Source: Stemphylium vesicarium (taxonomy: Eukaryota > Ascomycota > Dothideomycetes > Pleosporales > Pleosporaceae). Taken from it: 64,000 bases of DNA. Where the stretch lies: contig QXCR01000021.1 of assembly GCA_004380135.1 (NCBI GenBank), positions 62,001 to 126,000 on the forward strand, in the 5' to 3' direction. The position numbers and the translations under genes were made by a program. Positions 11,042 through 22,664 of this stretch are shown piece after piece (within the stretch, counting starts at the first letter, position 1; each line of letters opens with the position of its first letter). The notes under the pieces were generated by a model. That model was not told the origin of the DNA, searched no databases, and saw nothing but the letters and a program-made list of their open reading frames with translations.

Positions 11042-13210
11042 CTACACTTCGCTCGCCGCGCAGTAGCTGAGCGGAGGAGATTGGAAGAAGACAGATTCCA
11101 GGGCGCAGGATGTGGTGGCGTCTTCGGTTGCAGGCAGGCCGGCGTTGGACACGTCTTCAGCAACGACAGCCTCGACCGTTTGCACAGAGGGAACCTCGGT
11201 CTTGAGGTCAGCGACGGGTACAACGTCGACGGTAGAGTCGAGGAGTTCTACTGCGCGGCTGGTAGGCAATGCATCCTCGGGCTCTAGCACGGTTTCTTCG
11301 ACAGAAACAGCGGCATTGATCTCCGGGTCTGCAACTTCTGGAACGGGCACAGCTGCGGCAGTCTCCTCTTGCATACTGATGGCGGTTTGAAACTCGGTGA
11401 TAGTGAGAGTGGAGTAAGAGGTCGCTGTCATGGTTGCAGTGACAGGGATTGGCATTGAGTCTGCTGTGACAATGTCGGTAGGTAGTTGGAGCATTTGTGC
11501 AGTTACAGATTGTTGTTGTACTGCATGCATGCTCATGGCCAGGTAGACGACAGCAGCGCCAAGGAGAAGGATGACGAAGTTGCGCTTGTCAGCTGCGAGA
11601 ACGACAAGGTAGTTCTTGAGAAGGGTGCTGAGTGGGACCTCAGACGATGAGCGAGGGCGAAGCGCAGCCTCGGCCGCTTCCTTCTCCTTGAGAGCGTGCT
11701 CCAGAGCCCGGAAGCGGTCAGCGACGGCGTCGGATTCAGCGAGAGCCCTGGCCTCCATCTCTAGACGAACGGCTTCCTTTGTTTCTTGCAGCTTAGCCGC
11801 GAGGTCCTCTTCAAACTTTTTCTTCTCGGCAGCCTTCTCTTCGATACTTCTTTGCAGCGCTGCAGCGGCCTCCTCGAAGCTCTTTTGTAGCTCGGCTTCT
11901 TCCTGGCGCTTCTTCTCGTTGGCCTCCTCTTCCAGGATCTTGGTCTTAGCGGCGGCTTCTTGTATCTGCCGTTGGAGTTCGACGGTGTATTGTTGCTTGC
12001 GCTTGTCTGCCTCCTGCTCCTCACGTGCCCTCTTCTCGAGTGTCTTGCGGACTTCTTCGGGGACCCAGGGGTGGATCTCGACGTCGCACCTTTCCATGTC
12101 GTTCCAACACGCGCCCCAAGCCGCGGCGCGCATCAGTCCGTTGGCGGCGTAGATCTTGATGTCCCATTTCCTTGTGCCGGCGCCGATGCCCTTACCAGGC
12201 TTCTTGAGCTGACGATGGCAATCGATGCACATGCTGTGGTCACCATTGGCCGATGTGCTGCCCTCGGTGAGAGTGCCTCCACTCATCCGGCTGCCCCGTC
12301 CAGTGTTCTCATCGCCAACGCTCGCGGTGTCGTCGTCGTCTTCCCTGTCTTCGTCGTCGTCGGGCGCTACGAAATGTCCACATGGGAGTATGCGGGGCGT
12401 CTTCAGCTCAAGGCTCTCCAGTATGCGCTCCTCCAGCAGGTCATACTCGTCTCTGGGATGGGGAATGAGAAGCCCACGTCGCATCAGGATGATGTCCTGC
12501 AGCTTCTCCTCTAGTAGCTTGTAGTTCTCGACTAGCCAATCCGGCATGATCCTTGCCATGATGTCGTGTGAGTAGGGTAGCTGCATGGGCAGGATGGTGA
12601 CATGCAGTAGAACGAGGGGAGCTTGTTGGGGCGTAGGCGTGGGCCTGGGACTGTGAGGCTCGCGTATGCTCCTTCTTCTTGAGCCAGACTGCCTCGAACC
12701 CGGTGTCTCCGCGCCTCCATTTCTGTTAGGCGTGGTCAACTTGTATGAGCCCTTCAAGCGCTCGTGCGAGGACTGGTGGGCGAGCATTGGCGGAGGCGAC
12801 GACATCTGCATTGCGCGTACAGAGTCCGAATTCCTGAAGCGCGGTCGCTCCTTGCGTGCGCGCGCGCCTGCTTCATTGGCTGGGAGAATGGGTTTGGAGG
12901 AGATGGATGATTCCGAGGGAATGGCCGAGACGAAGCTATAGTGCGACGACATCCGCGGTTGTGATCCCGGTCGCGACGTGTAGGAGCTGCGGTAGGGCTG
13001 GGGTTCGTCGTCGGGTTCCTGTGATTGCTGCTGTTGCTGGAGCTCAATGCTATGTACGACTTCGTTGGGGAACGAGCGTTCAGAGTGGAAAGAGTCGCCT
13101 TCCTCATACATGTCCGAGGGCGACATGGGTTCGCGATCCTGTGGGTCCTCGTAGATGGCGAAAGAGGTAAGGCCGGCCGGCTGGGGTGACGGGTGGTGCA
13201 TAGTAGTCAT
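11042..13210 (-). CDS. Conserved fungal coiled-coil protein with one C-terminal membrane segment
   Basis: The single-exon product is 722 residues and I cannot assign a function. The ATG at 13210 is preferred because the frame upstream has no other ATG and reads into cysteine-rich, leader-like sequence. Layout: a disordered Ser/Pro/Gln-rich N-terminus (about 1-190), an ordered region (about 200-380) with a distinctive stretch AANGLMRAAAWGACWNDMER, a strongly charged Glu/Lys/Ala coiled coil (about 385-510), one hydrophobic segment (FVILLLGAAVVYLAMSM, about 546-562) and a Thr/Val/Glu-rich tail of about 155 residues. A single late membrane span after a long coiled coil suggests an organelle-tethered or cytoskeletal protein. 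I have a vague memory of related sequences being named pathway-specific nitrogen regulator, but nothing visible here supports that. Confidence 0.8.
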   Translation of the reverse strand: MTTMHHPSPQPAGLTSFAIYEDPQDREPMSPSDMYEEGDSFHSERSFPNEVVHSIELQQQQQSQEPDDEPQPYRSSYTSRPGSQPRMSSHYSFVSAIPSESSISSKPILPANEAGARARKERPRFRNSDSVRAMQMSSPPPMLAHQSSHERLKGSYKLTTPNRNGGAETPGSRQSGSRRRSIREPHSPRPTPTPQQAPLVLLHVTILPMQLPYSHDIMARIMPDWLVENYKLLEEKLQDIILMRRGLLIPHPRDEYDLLEERILESLELKTPRILPCGHFVAPDDDEDREDDDDTASVGDENTGRGSRMSGGTLTEGSTSANGDHSMCIDCHRQLKKPGKGIGAGTRKWDIKIYAANGLMRAAAWGACWNDMERCDVEIHPWVPEEVRKTLEKRAREEQEADKRKQQYTVELQRQIQEAAAKTKILEEEANEKKRQEEAELQKSFEEAAAALQRSIEEKAAEKKKFEEDLAAKLQETKEAVRLEMEARALAESDAVADRFRALEHALKEKEAAEAALRPRSSSEVPLSTLLKNYLVVLAADKRNFVILLLGAAVVYLAMSMHAVQQQSVTAQMLQLPTDIVTADSMPIPVTATMTATSYSTLTITEFQTAISMQEETAAAVPVPEVADPEINAAVSVEETVLEPEDALPTSRAVELLDSTVDVVPVADLKTEVPSVQTVEAVVAEDVSNAGLPATEDATTSCALESVFFQSPPLSYCAASEV

Positions 13211-14456
13211 AGCGGGCCTTTGCTCGTTGCTCGTGCAACTGTACTGGAGGCGGATGCAAGGACAATGGCAATGACAAACCTGAGGCCCAAGTGTACAAAC
13301 AGTATACTCTACGGAAAAGATGTAGGACGACAAGTCAGGGATCCCATTCTGAATTTGATTGAGATGGACCCCTCGAGTGCGTGGTCACTCGACAGCTACA
13401 ATCTGGCGAGGTTGGGGCACTAGTGGGATGCGTTGTCGACGTGTCAAAAGAGTGCTGGCGTTTGGTTACCACACCGACACTTTTAGCGGGGCGGTTGTTG
13501 TGCCAGTAACCGCAAATGGGCGGTAACGGCGCCTAGTCGACTCCCAGCCCCATCCTTTCCCTGCCACTTTGCAACGCTTGAGACTCGACCATGCTCGACA
13601 ATGGATACACCGTCGGTACATGTCCCGCGTGCCCGGCGATTCATTGGCCCAGGACAAGAACCATTGGCCTTTGATAGGATACGAGGGGTTCGGTCTGCAG
13701 CTGTGCAGCCTCACCTTAACAACACCTCGACTAACCCCAAAATGTCTAACCCTTAGAAACCACACGCACCGTCCTACGCGCGCATGGCGATGAGTAGAGA
13801 CATGTCCAGCTGTTGAGATACACCCCGCACACTGAGAAGTAAAAGTAACTTTGAAAAACTTACATAGCCCTCCGAATGCCCCATGCTTGTCCACTCAAGG
13901 TCTCGGCACTACATTGCACGGCCCCGGATGTATGTAATCGGATGGGAATATTGTCAGCCGGTGCACTCGAATCGCGCTGCGGGGCAACACCCCTCATCCA
14001 GACCGTAAACTCTGACCCGTCCGTCTCTTACGGTGAGGATCACGTGACTCTCTCAGCACGACCCATATCCACTAAGTAGGTACCTAGTTACATAGGTCGG
14101 TAGGCAGCACGCACCCGCTACGATTCATGGCCATTCTGCACGCCATCGGACGAAAGTCACCACCTGAAATTCTTCGCGACTCATCCTCTGTAGCTATGGA
14201 TTCTAGGTGGATAGATCCACCGCACAAGTCTAGCAAAAAAAAAACCCCCCCAAACAGTACGACACAAGTAATGGTCGGTCAATTGAGCTTGGACAATGAG
14301 ACATAGCTTTGTTGACTTTAATAAAATTCATCGGTACTTATTCATCTCGATGCTCAACATGGAAAAAGCATGTCTCGCATTGGTTACACACGCAAGCTTG
14401 TGAACAGACATTCGCTCTAAATCTATACTATATTTGGTTTCCTTTCATGCATCCAC
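13211..14456. other. Intergenic region between two minus-strand genes
   Basis: This 1.25 kb region holds the promoter of the coiled-coil gene and the 3' end of lhs1. An A-run directly followed by a C-run (aaaaaaaaaacccccccc) occurs near 14234-14251. No gene was recognised on either strand. Confidence 0.35.
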
Positions 14457-17400
14457 CTACAACTCGTCCTTCTCCTTGTTCTGTTGGGTGGCCTTGTCAA
14501 GCGCAGCGAGAATCTCCGCCTCGGTTGCGTCCTCACCGATGTCCAGCTTCTTTAATATGCGTCCCGCCTCATCACTCAGCTCGTCCTTGCCCATGTTCTT
14601 GAGCTTGATGCCGTCGGCGTTTACACCGGCCTTCCTGAGCGCCTCTTGTAGCTCCTCGTCAGTTGGGCCCTCGCCACCGTGAGCGGTGTGCTTGATGTCG
14701 CCAGCCTCCATCTCTTCAACCTGTTGTTGCGAGTCTGGGTGCGGGTGCTCTGCCGCAGCAGGCTTCTCAGTCTCCTTGGTAGCCGCCTTCTTGGTCTTGC
14801 TGGCAGACTTCTTCGACTTGGTAGCTTTCGACTTTGGCTTGGTCGTCTTTGACTTTTGCTGGTTCGGGGGCTTGAAATGCTTCATCTTCTTCATCATCAT
14901 GTCCATGACCACATCATCCAACTTCTTCTTCTCGGCCTCAATCTCCTTGACAGTAAATGCGGGCTCATCCGTCTCGGTAAGCTTGCTCTGCTGAGCTTCC
15001 TTCTCATTGAGCCAGGTCTGGGCTTGGGATGCGAAATCTCGAACAGTCTTCAGGTCAGATTCAGTGTAGACCGTAGGTACTTCGGTGATCTCAGGCTCGG
15101 CTGGCTTCTCTTCGTCCTCGTCGAGCTCATCCATAGGGTCGGCGGATGAGGACGCGGACGCCTCAGCTGAAGCCTTGGAAACAGCCTCACTGCTCTTGGA
15201 GCTCTCAGCGTATTGAGTCTTGATCTGGCCGTCGACAAGCTGCTCAACCTCCTTGATGTGAGCAATGGTGTCCTTGAGCTCTTTGACTGCGTCTGGGCGC
15301 TTAGCGGCTTCAGTCCTGCGGTTAAGAACCGGCTTGACAATATCCTCGAGCTCCTTGAGTTTGCTTCGGAGAGATTTCTCATCAGCGTCTCCGCCTTCGG
15401 AGTACAGCCAATCTGAGGTGGCACTGAGCGTCTTCTCAAGAGTGGAACGTACGGCCTCGGTGGAAGCACCGATGAAGGACTCATCCTCAAGGTGGTCGCG
15501 AGCACGGTAGGTGAATGCTTCTAGTGAGTTCAGTACCTCTTCACGGGCGCGGCGTGACCTGTCAGATGCATCGAAAGCGGTGAGCCTGTTTCGTGTTAGC
15601 ATCTAAAAGCATTCGAGTGTATGTCAGAGAAGCCCACCTGTCTTGCATCCTCTTGAACTCCTTGCGAGGAAGCTTCTTGTATCCCAGTTCCTCAACGTCG
15701 TAGGTGATGGCGGACTTGATAACCTTGATCTTCTTCTCGCCAGCCTGCGCGGAATCAGTGCTCTCAGCACCAGCCGAAGACGATGACGCAGATGCAGACG
15801 CGGACGAGGAAGAGCTTTCGCCCTCTTTCAAGGGCTCCTGGTCTTTCTTGCCACCCATGCCGAACAAGTTCTTGACACCATCAACGATACCTGCCTTAGG
15901 CTCTTCTGTCTCAGTTTCACAGGTGACCCATGCGGCGAGAACCTCAGGAGTACCAGTAACAGGGCTCAGCCTGACCTGAACGTAGTTGTTGAAGCTCTCA
16001 CGATCGCACTTGTCTTCGTCGATCATCTTAGTGACGGCCCTCGTCAGGTTGCCGCTCTGGAAGTGGAGGGTAGGCTCCTTGGAGACATCGCCATTAGCTC
16101 TAGGTACAGCCTGGTACATGGTGAATTCAAACTCGCCCATCATTTGGAAGGGAAGCTCCTTGATCGCGCCAAGCTTAGTGCTAGGCGTGAAGATCTTTTG
16201 GTCGCGATCCTTCATGTTGAACATGTACTGATAACCGTGGTTATAGCCTTGGGTGTCTGATTCACGAATCTCCTTGACACGGAAAGACGGGCTCAAGCTG
16301 GCGGCCTTGAAGGCAGCACCAAAAACAGCGGCCTCATCAGAGTTGACGTTGGCCCTGATCTTGCCCTTTCCTGCGATTGCCTCAAGACGAGCTTGAACAA
16401 ATGGTGTACGGCTTGCACCGCCATAGACAATGATGGAGTCGAGATCTTCGAGAGTGAGACCGGCTGCCTCGAGAGCTCGGTTGATGGGACCTTCAACACG
16501 TTCGGCGTAAGCGGCTGAAAGCTCCTCGAACTTGGCACGAGTGAACTTGTATCTAAAGTCGACATCCTCGTAGAAGCTCTCGAAGAACGAATTGGTCTCC
16601 TTGTTGGCGCTAAGCATCTGACGAACCCTCTCCGCCTCCTTGAAGAGCTTGGCGGCGGTACGTCCGTGAGTCTTGACTTGTTCAGCTGTGAAAGATGCGC
16701 TCTTTGCAGCGGGAAGCTCGACAAAGGTAGAAACCATGTCATCAACGATGAGTGAGTTCAGCGCATCACCTCCAAGTGTCCTGTCCCAACCGGTGCCCAT
16801 GACTTGGACTTCCTGGATCGTCTTGTTGCGCCTGCCCACATCCTTGACGGAGCGGCCCTGGAACTTGAGAATTGTCGCCGACGCGGATCCAGCGCCCATG
16901 TCGAATACCATGTTGATCTCTGGTTTGCCGTCCTTGGTGATGTCCGGGAACGTCCTGCCGGTAGCGTAGTTGAGACCCACAGCCAAGCCCTCAGAGACAA
17001 CGCTGAGGACCTTTAGGCCAGCCAAACGTGCTGCGACTTCTAGTGCGCGCCTCTCAGCGACTGTGTAAAAAGCCGGAATGCTGAAGACGGCCTCGTGGAC
17101 ATCGTAGCCCTTGCCTGCCATCAGTTTTGCGTTTTCCCTGACGTTCTTCAATTCCATAGCCAGTAGCTCTTCAACCATGTATGATTTGTCCTCGGCGAAG
17201 GTGCTGCTCTGGAAGCTGACCGTCTGGCGTCCCTCTGTGCCTGTAACCTCGAGTGCGGGATACCTTCCCTTGTATGTGTTGACCGCATCGTTGTCGCTCG
17301 AGACACCCAGAAGGTGCTTCAGGTTGGGGTATACCTCACCAGGGAAGCGTCCCTGTAGCGCAATCGCGTCGCCACCGTAGAAGCGTTCGGGGAAGGAGCC

Positions 17401-17649
17401 TGCGGGGAGTGCGCCACCTTTCGATGGCTTAAAGGCGATGGCCGCGGTTTCTTTTCGTTTCGAGTCCTTGGTGAGGACAATCTCGAGAGGGATGCCGGGC
17501 TTGACCAGCGTGGCCTTGATGTATTCAGTGCCAAGATCGACACCTATGACGGCTGAGGCAGCCGAAGCCGTCGACGAGAAGAGGAAAACGAGGCCAAGGA
17601 GAAGGGTCGCAGGCGAGAGATGCGCTCTCCGGCGTCCGGGGGGCGCCAT
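14457..17649 (-). CDS. lhs1: ER lumenal Hsp70-family chaperone Lhs1 (HYOU1/GRP170 type)
   Basis: The product is a 1046-residue Grp170-class chaperone of the endoplasmic reticulum lumen, which in yeast acts as nucleotide exchange factor for Kar2/BiP and aids translocation and folding. Exons are 17649-15638 and 15585-14457, joined by a 52-nt intron. A basic N-terminus followed by a hydrophobic core (LLLGLVFLFSSTASA) is a signal peptide. Hsp70 ATPase landmarks are clear: VIGVDLGTEYIK, VFSIPAFYTVAERRAL, VFDMGAGSASATIL and IVYGGASRTPFVQ. A long acidic and Lys-rich C-terminal extension, absent from canonical Hsp70, is typical of Grp170 proteins. The protein ends in KDEL, an ER retrieval signal. Filamentous fungi more often use HDEL. 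Expression is expected to follow the unfolded-protein response, but no such site was located. Confidence 0.93.
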
Positions 17650-18285
17650 ATTGTGTGTGGAAAGAGACAATGTGTCGTTAACCGCAGGCGCGGGACGCTC
17701 GTAGTGGGATGTGCGGGCTCCGCGGGGGAGGAGCAGGGTCTATGGTGTTAAAGGGCACAGTGTAGAACAGAAGAGAAGGTACGGGAATCTATCCCAGTGT
17801 AAGGCGGTGAGCAGAGTGTCGGGCCAAACCGTGGTACACAAGATGTGGAATGGTGGGCAGTTCTGTGGTAGATGTAGTTTAAGAGCTTCCCTGTTCGAAC
17901 ATATTTGACACCTGGTCTTTCTCAAAAGGCCAGTTTGACCTTTGAGCCCCAGCCCACGTCACAGGTTAATCATTCATATGATGCAAAGCTTAATTTACGG
18001 CAGCCTAGTATATCCAGTGTAATATACATATCTGTTCTTATCTTCCTCTACACCATCTAGCACTTCGTGCGGCTCTCGAGATCCTTTGATTATCCCGGCC
18101 AATCACGTCGCGAGGAAGCACGTCTTCGCCGCAACGTAGCCCACGGACGGCGGGCTTTCACTATGCAGCTGCGCTCCATCCTCAGCTTGTGTTCCACATG
18201 TGCCTTGGTTGTCTTGCGCCAGCGGCAACGTTTTATGACTTGGCCGAAAGCAGTACCGTGGCCTTTCACGTATGGTACCGGTCCA
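17650..18285. other. Intergenic region, lhs1 promoter / sideroflexin 3' end
   Basis: About 0.64 kb lies between the lhs1 start and the sideroflexin stop. It must contain the lhs1 promoter. No unambiguous unfolded-protein-response element or coding segment was recognised. Confidence 0.35.
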
Positions 18286-19600
18286 TCATATCCCACGGTT
18301 AAACTCGACCAGCCCATCCTTACCGCCTCGCTCGTGAAACTCGGGCTCCAAAGATGTTGCACTAATAGCCTGGCGTTGCGGGAATGCGGCGAGCGCGAGT
18401 GGCAGTGCGAAAATGGAGGTCGTAAAGATGAGACCTAGATATTCGTTAGCCAATACTGCCTTGCTGCTGCTGCCACTACCGTTGACTTACCCAGGTTGAC
18501 TGGTGTGACCATTCGAGGTCTCTGCTTGAGCCACTCTGTCTTCTGTAGCTTGACGAGCAGGAGAGGTGGCAGAACCATGATGGGCGTAGCGTTGAGCACT
18601 CGACTCACTGCCGTCTCTCCTACAGCAAGCGTAGCTGCCTTCTTGCTCTTGCCTAGAGGTTTGACCTCGAGATCGCCAGTTTCCACTCTGCGCCTCTCAA
18701 TCTCTGACAAGGCCGGGTAGACGTCGATGCCCTGCCTAATCTCCTCACCGCGCATGAGAAAGACATTGAGCGCACCTGCTGTAGCGACAGCCGCGAACGG
18801 CACCAGACGCCCTGCAATGACCTTGGCGTTCGGCGAGAGACTCTTTAGGCGGGGCACCAGCGCATTGAGACCAACGGCGACACCGCAAGATGCGCTGACA
18901 GCGAGGAGGTATGACTGGATGATAGTCGACGTCGAGAGTGGGATCGACTTGTTCGCGTTGGAGAAATTGATTCCCACGTTAACCGACTGGTTCGTCACCT
19001 GCCATCCAAGCGTTCCCGCCGTCTATTCTTGTTCAGTACATCGTCCCTCATGTCTAATCAAGCGTCACCTACCCCGAGACCTGGCGTAAGCATACCCGCT
19101 GTGACGACCAAGTTGGTCAGAACGAAGGATGACATGCGAAAGGGCAAGAAGACTGGTTGTCCCGTGTCTTGAACTCGGTCAGCGTCACCCCACCATTGCG
19201 CGATTGTCCAACTAAAGTACCTGGGTGCAGTGTGGAGTCTATAATCTTCTTTGCATCCCACAGCTCCGGCGTCATCTCTGGCATCTTGCCCGTCTTGTAC
19301 GCGGTAACGAGTTTCTTTGCATTCTCGAGCCCGGCCGAGGATGTGAGTAATGTCCTGCGTTGCGCATCGTCAGCCTGAGCATTGTAGAAAATGGCGCGTG
19401 CTGGGAATGGCACAGGGGCAGTTGAGAAGCCAAAGGTCGTGCTACTCACCACACCCAGGTTGCGCAACAAAATGCATTCGGCGCGTAATGTCTCACCTCG
19501 GGTCTGAAATGTTGGCCGAATGTCGCACGCGACCCCAGTATGTGCCGAGATCGAACTGGGACACTGGCAGGTCGCGGTTGCCAGGCAATGAGGACGTCAT
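18286..19600 (-). CDS. fsf1: Sideroflexin family mitochondrial carrier (Fsf1-like)
   Basis: This is a mitochondrial inner-membrane sideroflexin; animal SFXN1 imports serine for one-carbon metabolism. The N-terminus MTSSLPGNRDLPVSQFDLGT is close in pattern to yeast Fsf1, with the family landmark TYWGRVRH. The multi-exon minus-strand model begins with exon 19600-19497, continues at 19354-19221 and resumes at 19167. Conserved blocks follow in order: DTGQPVFLPFRMSSFVLTNL, GMLTPGLG, NQSVNVGINFSNAN, GLNALVPRLKSLSPNAK, NVFLMRGEEI and GKSKKAATLAVGETAVSRVL. The last exon, after a short intron at about 18436-18490, encodes ALPLALAAFPQRQAI and ends EFNRGI just before the stop at 18286-18288, which matches the family C-terminus. 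An in-frame ATG at 19687 would add 29 residues, but 19600 fits the family start. Confidence 0.9.
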
Positions 19601-19988
19601 GTCGACAACGGTAGAGGGCAAGAAGCCACGAATCGAGCACGCGAAGCTTCTCGTGGGGGTAACCGGAGAGATATGCTCGTGAGTCAAGTGGGTAGATGCA
19701 GGGCGACGATATCGGCAGCGAACGAGCGGGAGCTAGCCGTAAGCGTGATAACTACATTTTGATGCTACTTTCGGTCCATTCTAAATTTGGCCTCTACATC
19801 AACGCTCTTCTAATTTGATATATAGCTTAAAATGCGTGAATGCAATAACGCGACAACTATTACAAAAGCCCACCAATGCTGCACGTCGACATCTTTTCAA
19901 AACATTATGCGGTATCAACGGAAATTGCGAAAACAGCGCTTTTATGCAACCACCCCGTCCCACCTCATCCGATCTTGCCATTATTTGC
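19601..19988. other. Short intergenic region
   Basis: This 388-base AT-richer gap holds the sideroflexin promoter and the 3' untranslated region of the upstream minus-strand gene. Nothing else was recognised. Confidence 0.35.
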
Positions 19989-22664
19989 TCATTTCTTCTT
20001 CTTTTTCGGCTTGGGGCTGGACGGCGAAGTTCCAAGTATAGCATCGAAAGTTTTGCTTGGGTCGCTGCTTGATTCAGGCCTTAGCGAGGGTGAACCAGCA
20101 GGCATAGGCGGAGCGACACCAGGGGGCAATGGCAATGCCTCCAGTCCGAGATTCATGACACTCTCGCGCCGTCTGTCGGGGCTCTGCGACCGGTCACGGT
20201 TGCTAGCCGCTGAAGGGTCGAGCAGACCAGGAGGCGGCGGCAATGGCGAAGCGTTCGCGTTCAGCTCTTGCATGGCGGCGTTCAAAAGCGTGTCGTTGGC
20301 CGCCCATTGTTGCGCCTTCTTCCAGCAGTGAGACCGTCTGAAGACACCCTCTACTCCGTGTTCAACAACATCGGTGGGTAAGCTGACCACCTGTGCACCT
20401 CCTGCAACACCAAACCATGTGCGCGTCCGTGTCGTGTCCTCCCGGCCCCATGGTACACCACTTCTGGGTACCTCACACAAGAAATACTCTACGCCTTCGG
20501 TGAACCTGACGCCAGGCGCATCTACAACCAGCATGGGTAACGATTGTATGACTGCATAGAGGAACAGCCATTGTCCGGTCCTCAAGTCCCACATATCATC
20601 CAAGGAAGCGCCCGATGCTTGCTTCGCCTCGAACTGACGGAAAGCATCCAAGAAAGGTGTTTGCTGTTCGGCATCGATATTGTGCGATTGCTTCAGCAGC
20701 TTAGCTACCTCGTCCTTGGGCACCTTCTTCCCCCGCGCCTTCGCGTCCTTCTTGGCGTCTCCCGTCTTCGCACTCTGCGACATGGGATATATTGGCAAGT
20801 CGAAGGGTAGTGGTGGCTGAACCGGTGGAGTACTACGGTCATACTCGCTCAGCACCTTTCTTAGCGAACGCCCGACAATAGATTCGATGTCCGTGCCTTC
20901 ATCCTCGGCGATGAAGCCGTCTGCTGTGCGATTCGTGAGGTTCTTCCTGTCTACAAGAAGGTCGTACAGGTTGGACAGGTCGCGATAAATCTCCAATAGT
21001 ACGAGTCGGTTCAGACCGCTTGTTGTCAAGTCGTTCTTCTTGGATTTGGCCTTGGGAAGCCATGATCCGTATTTGTGTCTGTAATAGTCGAGAATGAAGG
21101 AGCGAGTCGTGTTGAAAGCGGCTCTCCACTTTTTGAAGCTTATAACCTTGCCCTCGCTTGCCATGGCGCTGTTCATGATACCGGAGAAGATGGCAGGGAA
21201 CTCGAAATCCTTCAGCTTGAGGTTGATCATGTGCTCTCGCGTTTCAAGGTCCATGGCAGCGCGCTGGAGTCGTGTCGCAGTCTTGGCGCTGATCATGGCA
21301 AACTTTGGTGAGTTGCATTCCTTGATGCTGTTGTATTTTCCGGCAGCATGCACAAAGCCTTCGGTATAGAGCGACATGGAACGCAGCTTTTCGCCGAGAA
21401 CGATTGCTTCTATTGTCTTTTCGCGGCTGTTCCGGACGTCGGCGAGGGTCAATTCGTCGACGTAGCAGTCGAAGCTCGAGGCAGCTACTTCGCCAAAGGT
21501 GGATCCATCGACGTTGGAGAAAGCATAGTGCGATAGTATGTCTCCTATCCGCAGAAAGATGTCGAAGATGTCGGAATGGCGCTCCGTGGCGACGAGCGAT
21601 TGACCGATGAGGAAGGCGAAAAAGTTGCGGTAGGTGACTAGCGTGTCGGTGTCTTTGGCGTTGAGCTGCGGCTCATGCGGGGTGATGGCCGAGTCTGAGC
21701 TCAGGGCGATGGGCATGTACAGGTGCTTCTCCGAGTAGTCGTCCTCCAGGGCATCGCTTAGCGCTCTCGAGCCCTTGGACTCGTCTGAGCTCCCAATCTG
21801 GCTCTGGTCGGGCGAGGCGGGCCGTGACTGGTCGGGGAAGGGTTCTCTCGACACGCGCCGCGACGAGCGGTCTGTCAGGTCCAGGGGTGGTATGGCGTTT
21901 CCATCGCTGTAGAGGCTGCCATGCACGAGGCGCGTGAGGAGCTGCGAGGCTGCGTAGACGGACGAGTCGATGCGGAAGGAGGCGCCCTTGTTGGAGGTCC
22001 GGGGAAAGAGGTAGACAAACGTGTCCCCTGCGTCGTCCCACAGCTCTGGTACCTTTTGATCGTGTTAGCACACTCGCTACCGCTGTTCGGCGCAGCCACG
22101 ACAACCTACCTTCTCGCCGTTCAGCAAGAACGTCAGGTTATATGGCACTTTGCCCTTGTGTCCGACAATCCATGCGAGCGGGCTGACATTGGTCGCTGCA
22201 CTCCCTAGCCCGGAGGCATCGTTTCCTATGTCTGGTGGTCCTCCGCCAAACAGACCGCTCTTCCTACGCAGCTTCTTTAGTTTTCCCTCTGCGTTTGGAT
22301 CCAGGCCTGGCGTTGATGGCGTTGCTGGTGACGCTGGCCGGCTGTTGGCCGGTGACGAGGCGCGCGAAGGGGCATCGATGGGCGGCGGCGGCTCGAGCGG
22401 CTCCAGGTCGGCAGGCTCGACGGGCTGGATGGTGGGGTTGGAGAGAGAGACCTGGCGCGGCGATTTGGGTGCGGCGGGCGGAGGATATTCAGGCGTGAGG
22501 TGCGTCGCAGATGACAGGCGGTTGCGTACTTTGGAAAGGCGGCCGCCAGACTCTGAGGCCGGCACTGGGCTCGTCTTGGAGGCAGACCCTGACGACGACT
22601 CGGAGGATCCGACAGAGAACAGGCTCGACAGCCGATGGGCAGACTTCTTCTTGTCGCCCAACAT
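19989..22664 (-). CDS. Large conserved fungal protein of unknown function
   Basis: The predicted 872-residue product comes from exons 22664-22110 and 22052-19989, split by a 57-nt intron. I do not recognise an enzymatic domain. Residues about 1-150 are Ser/Pro-rich and disordered. An ordered block starts near 160 with SPLAWIVGHKGKVPYNLTFL and continues across the intron as VPELWDDAGDTFVYLFP; this block looks conserved and may correspond to one of the fungal DUF families. A mid-protein helical region follows, then an acid/Lys linker and a second ordered block (about 640-720, FTEGVEYFLCEVPRSGVPWG). The tail is Pro-rich and ends in a run of lysines (PKPKKKKK), a possible nuclear or membrane-surface signal. 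No transmembrane segment or signal peptide is visible, so it is probably cytosolic or peripheral. Confidence 0.8.

Noticed and set aside
13211..13333. Longer N-terminus for the coiled-coil membrane protein
   Set aside because: The upstream frame has no ATG and would add a Cys/His-rich segment unlike the rest of the protein.
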